Source: Hyperoplus lanceolatus (taxonomy: Eukaryota; Chordata; Actinopteri; Uranoscopiformes; Ammodytidae). From it: a stretch of DNA of 64,000 nucleotides. The stretch lies in assembly GCA_026929865.2 (NCBI GenBank), contig CM049410.1, forward strand, positions 8,167,501 through 8,231,500, written 5' to 3'. Within the stretch, counting starts at the first letter, position 1. Every line of letters starts with the position of its first letter. This document shows, one piece after another, positions 60,311-64,000 of the stretch. The notes under the pieces were generated by a model. The model worked only from the letters and a program-made list of their open reading frames with translations. It had not been told where the DNA came from and searched no databases. The position numbers and the translations under genes are program-made.

Positions 60311-60962
60311 TTCCAAGAAAATTCAGGTAATGAAAACCAGACAACGAAGTGCAAACTCCTCAATTCCACGAAACCTCAACCCCAGAAGTGACCTGTTTCA
60401 ACTCTGAGTTACCTGAATATTAAACGAAGGTACTACCGCTTGAAAGGAAAGTTTGGTATTTAAGATGATAATTAAGCTGATTACCTCCAAACAACCACTG
60501 TAGCTTCACCCAAACGTTCGGGCGTGTAGGCGTTTTGTTCACAACGAAAGTCAACATACCCATTGCGGTTAGAATGCGCGGGGGATATGACCAACCAACC
60601 AACTAAAACCTCCGTTTAAAAACACTATACGAACAAACAAACATAAACCGAACGCAAGAGACTGTTTGGTTAAGACGGACAGAAAAAAGTGTGGCAGGCT
60701 TGGCAGCTCGGACGGCTTGCCGCGGAAACCAGAAGGAAGTGTAATTAACCCACCTGGCACGTTCATTGGGGAAGGATGAGGGAAGTGTGAGTCCAAGAGG
60801 GCTGCCGGGGCACCCTTTGTCTGCCTTCAGCTGGGGGAGGGGGACCACGTGAGCCTGCCGCACATGAGCAACAAAACGTCATAAACAAACGTAGACGGGA
60901 GACTGATAACACGACTATCAATATTAGCTCAAAGTGCGGCCAGGCCTCGGGAGTACCCCCTA

Positions 60963-61000
<38 letters not shown>
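60963..61000. repeat. Poly(G) run of 38
   Basis: Thirty-eight consecutive G on the plus strand, preceded by CCCCCTA and followed by TGGGTGG. Confidence 0.9.
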
Positions 61001-61001
<1 letters not shown>

Positions 61002-61654
61002 GGGTGGAAGTCCCTTTGCACTTTGCACGCTCCTATTTCGCATACTAAACCTCTTCTCACAACCAGCTGCCAAGTTTCACCAAAAGTTTGGAGTGAGATT
61101 CAAAAACAATATACAAAACGATCCAAAGATCATCTGAATTTACTTGAGGAGATTGAAGGGTTAATATGTTTGATGCACGCCACTGGCCCGGGGCACATCT
61201 TATCGCTGTAACTTGGCACGTATCAACACCCCTTGGAAGAGAAGGGCGGGTAGGGCGCGCTCCCGCCGAATGCACAGTGCACATCAAAGCATAACGTTAC
61301 GCGTTCAGAAAGAGGATCACCTCTGTCTGTTAACTTTTCAAAATAAGAATTTGAAAATAAAAGTCCCGCAAAACAACGTATTTTTGGGATTAATTCCTCC
61401 GTGAGAAATTTGAGGTGTGAGGGTGAACGGGTTGATTTGGGTGTCACGGCCAAAGAGGAGATTGGCTGCTACAACAGACAAAGCGAAGGGCTGTGTGAAT
61501 GTCAAAAGTAGGCATTTACATTGGCTACTGGTCCTGAATTGTTTTTAAATTAATATGCGGTTTGGAACAAAAGCTGGAGCATAAGCTTCATGTTTCACTA
61601 TAAATAAACATAAACTTAACGTTAATTCTGGTGGTTAAAGAAAAATTTAAAGGC

Positions 61655-61774
<120 letters not shown>

Positions 61775-62612
61775 CACTCACTGGCTTCAGGAGGGTTTTT
61801 TTCTGTCCTTATCTCCACATCACTCCAAGGTTAAGCTTGTTGTGACGGGAAAATAATTTTCCCTTGGTGTTTTATTACTCTTGTCCTGTTTCTTGCCTGT
61901 ATTGTTCACACTGAGCATGTTTGAGATCTAACTGTTGTTCTCTCAGCAGCTGCTGTTTACAATGGGGTAATAAGGGGGTTGTTGTTAGATGAAAGAGATA
62001 TTAATCTAAGGAATTTATATCTTAAGGGACACCAAACTGTATTTTTCAAATGACCTCAGGACAGTTGGTTTAGGAGCAGATCCTTTGTTTAGCATTTCTC
62101 CTTTGTAGAACTGATAACATCTTTAGTGACACTACAGTTGATAGATGAAAGCACACACTGTACTGTATAAAGATTGTCTGCAAACCAAGAACGTTGTCAT
62201 TCCTCTCAATGGGCAGACAGGCTTGACCCTTTTCAGCTGAATCAAAAATACTCTGATTTCTGTTTGTTTTATCTACTTTCATTAAATGTGTAAATGTTGA
62301 GGAGTTTCAGTTTCATTTATTCCCACAAGGTTTAACTGATATAGATTTTCCCCGACACTTGTGGTCTTTGCTAAACCGGTAATGTCAACTAAAGTGATAA
62401 TCCTCCATCTTTGCCTGTGAATTGATAACCCACTTCAGTAGCAACTCGGTATGCAGCTGGTCAGTAACCAACCAAACCTCTCCTTTTTAGGTTTGATTTT
62501 TACCATATATTCTTTTTAACCAGTCAAATGTATCAGTGATTTGTGATGATATCGCAGCATGCAGTTTATTTTTCTTCAGTTCTCCCAGCAGCATGTGGAC
62601 TGATTATGCAGT
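61775..62612. other. Non-coding sequence, nothing recognised
   Basis: AT-rich sequence without recognisable exons, RNA genes or inverted termini. Confidence 0.4.

Positions 62613-62614
<2 letters not shown>

Positions 62615-62655
<41 letters not shown>
62615..62655. repeat. (GA)n microsatellite
   Basis: About 20 GA units. Confidence 0.9.
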
Positions 62656-62657
<2 letters not shown>

Positions 62658-62768
62658 ACTTCCAAAATATATATATATGACAAGATGTGCTACTGATGTC
62701 CCCTGGCAACACAATTGAACTGAAAATAAAGGTAGACATTATAGCTTTGTTCTAGTTGGACTTTGCAT

Positions 62769-63260
62769 TAGGGCTGCACAATATATCGAATTTTCATCGC
62801 GATGACGATATTGGCTTCCCACGATGACGTGTACATGAATGTGCGATATTTTAAATGTGTGCTCAGCTGCGAAGCAAATCAATCCCTCCCCAAACCACTC
62901 GCTGATCATGTGCCTGTTCATGCTCCAACCTGGCAACCCCAGGTTCCCCGGGAGCTGTCAATCAAAGTCCAGTGGCTCCGCCCCCAAAGTGTGAACAATT
63001 TTCTGCCCGCATAGACCTTTCTTTATAGACCCATGGCATAGACAGAAAGCACTCCAAGAGCCGCGCGAAGACGCAAGCTGCTGCTGCTGCTGCTGCTGCT
63101 TATCGCGAGAGCAGACATCTGCGCTTGTGAAATCACATACATCCCCTTGTTAGTCTCTTTTTTTGTGTGGGACCGGATTTATAACCCATTATTACATGAC
63201 ACTTTGCCAGGTCTGTTATCCAGCCAGCCAGACAGACAGAACGCTGTCAAGAGTATAATG
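62769..63260. mobile_element. hAT-type element, left part (TAGGGCTGCACAATATATCG)
   Basis: The terminus TAGGGCTGCACAATATATCG is that of a common fish hAT family. No matching right terminus was found, so the right limit is uncertain. A (TGC)n tract lies at 63077-63102. Confidence 0.5.
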
Positions 63261-63269
63261 TATAGCGAA

Positions 63270-63405
63270 CGGGTCACCTAAGGACCTACGTCATAGTTTT
63301 GATGGATAGACGTCCACAAACAGGGCTACTCGTTCAGAAAACAATGGAATACTTTTTCAACACGTCTTTGCATGTATCAGGAGAGCAGGGAACACAGGAG
63401 TCATG
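63270..63405. repeat. Dispersed repeat shared with 19640-19762
   Basis: The segment from GGACCTACGTCATAGTTTTG to GGAGAGCAGGGAACACAGGA matches 19640-19762 with few differences, on the same strand. It is part of a dispersed element of unknown class. Confidence 0.75.
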
Positions 63406-64000
63406 GTTAATGTCCGACAGGACTCCAGCAAGACGACGTGAGTACGTTTTGCTTCAGGCTGCAGCCCGCCATGTAAATGTTCGGCAGTCATTTTCTCCGT
63501 GAATTGTGTTATAGATTTTGGGGGATAATGCTTTGTTAGCTAGATGGAGCTCTGGTTAAGCATGTTGGCCGATTACATTTACTGTTTGTACAGTGTGCGA
63601 GTCTTGAGTTGTGTTAGCAAAACAGTAGCTCTGTGGCTAACAGCTGAGCCGGAGCCTTCAGTCAGCTGAAGCAGTCTAGCTGGGCGAATAGACTATTCCA
63701 CCGTTGCTAGTTCGTATCCTTGGTCGTTCCTATTTACTGGCGTATTGAACTACGTTTTCATTACATAAGAACCTAGTGGGTTTGCAATGACTATTCCAGT
63801 TATTAGACAAGCTCCCAGGGTTGCTAATAACTCCATACAGTCAGTGCCTCAGCGTACACACGACCTGAAGCGAAGATGAAACCTCGCGTTGGCAGTAAAG
63901 GCATGAGAGGCAGCAACATTTAACTAACGTGTTGCTGAGTGTTACCTGCCACTTCCCGTCTCCGTCCTTTCAAATAAAATTCCGACATAGTAGAGCAATA
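63406..64000. other. Non-coding sequence at the right edge
   Basis: No exon, RNA gene or clear repeat was recognised. Confidence 0.35.

Overview
The window is vertebrate nuclear DNA, almost certainly from a ray-finned (teleost) fish. The genes have short coding exons with GT-AG introns, intergenic DNA is packed with fish-type Tc1, hAT, PIF/Harbinger-like and LINE repeats, and there are long dinucleotide and tetranucleotide microsatellites. Nothing prokaryotic or viral was recognised. The order eci1 - dnase1 - naa60 recalls genes that in human all lie in 16p13.3.

Layout. 1-2.6 kb: a histone H2A pseudogene fragment on the minus strand joined to a hAT-type fragment, then a TTAA-flanked MITE. 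2.7-6.7 kb (+): a four-exon GPCR of the ghrelin/motilin receptor family, best read as motilin-receptor-like, with greatly enlarged second and third extracellular loops. 6.7-11.5 kb: MITEs, a (GA)n tract and a hAT-like element hosting a Harbinger-like element. 11.5-14.2 kb (+): complete seven-exon eci1 (mitochondrial enoyl-CoA delta-isomerase). 15.2-42.7 kb: a tandem segmental duplication, each unit holding a complete eight-coding-exon dnase1 gene on the minus strand (A: 15762-23342; B: 33909-40706). 44.3-48.7 kb (+): naa60 (Golgi N-terminal acetyltransferase), whose last intron has AT-AC ends and a U12-type 5' splice site. 48.7-52.6 kb: naa60 3' UTR and intergenic DNA. 52.7 kb: a possible first non-coding exon of a further plus-strand gene. 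From there to the end I found only nested transposons and microsatellites.

The genes are not an operon and share no single pathway: a membrane receptor, a fatty-acid oxidation enzyme, two secreted endonucleases and a protein acetyltransferase. The most informative structure is the dnase1 duplication. The two copies can be lined up exon by exon, and at several places one copy has the empty site of a transposon present in the other, so insertions can be dated as older or younger than the duplication. The other strong observations are the AT-AC intron in naa60, the two giant extracellular loops of the receptor and a 32-bp perfect-arm hairpin upstream of dnase1 B. All exon boundaries were worked out by eye from reading frame, splice signals and remembered family sequences; no search or transcript data were available.
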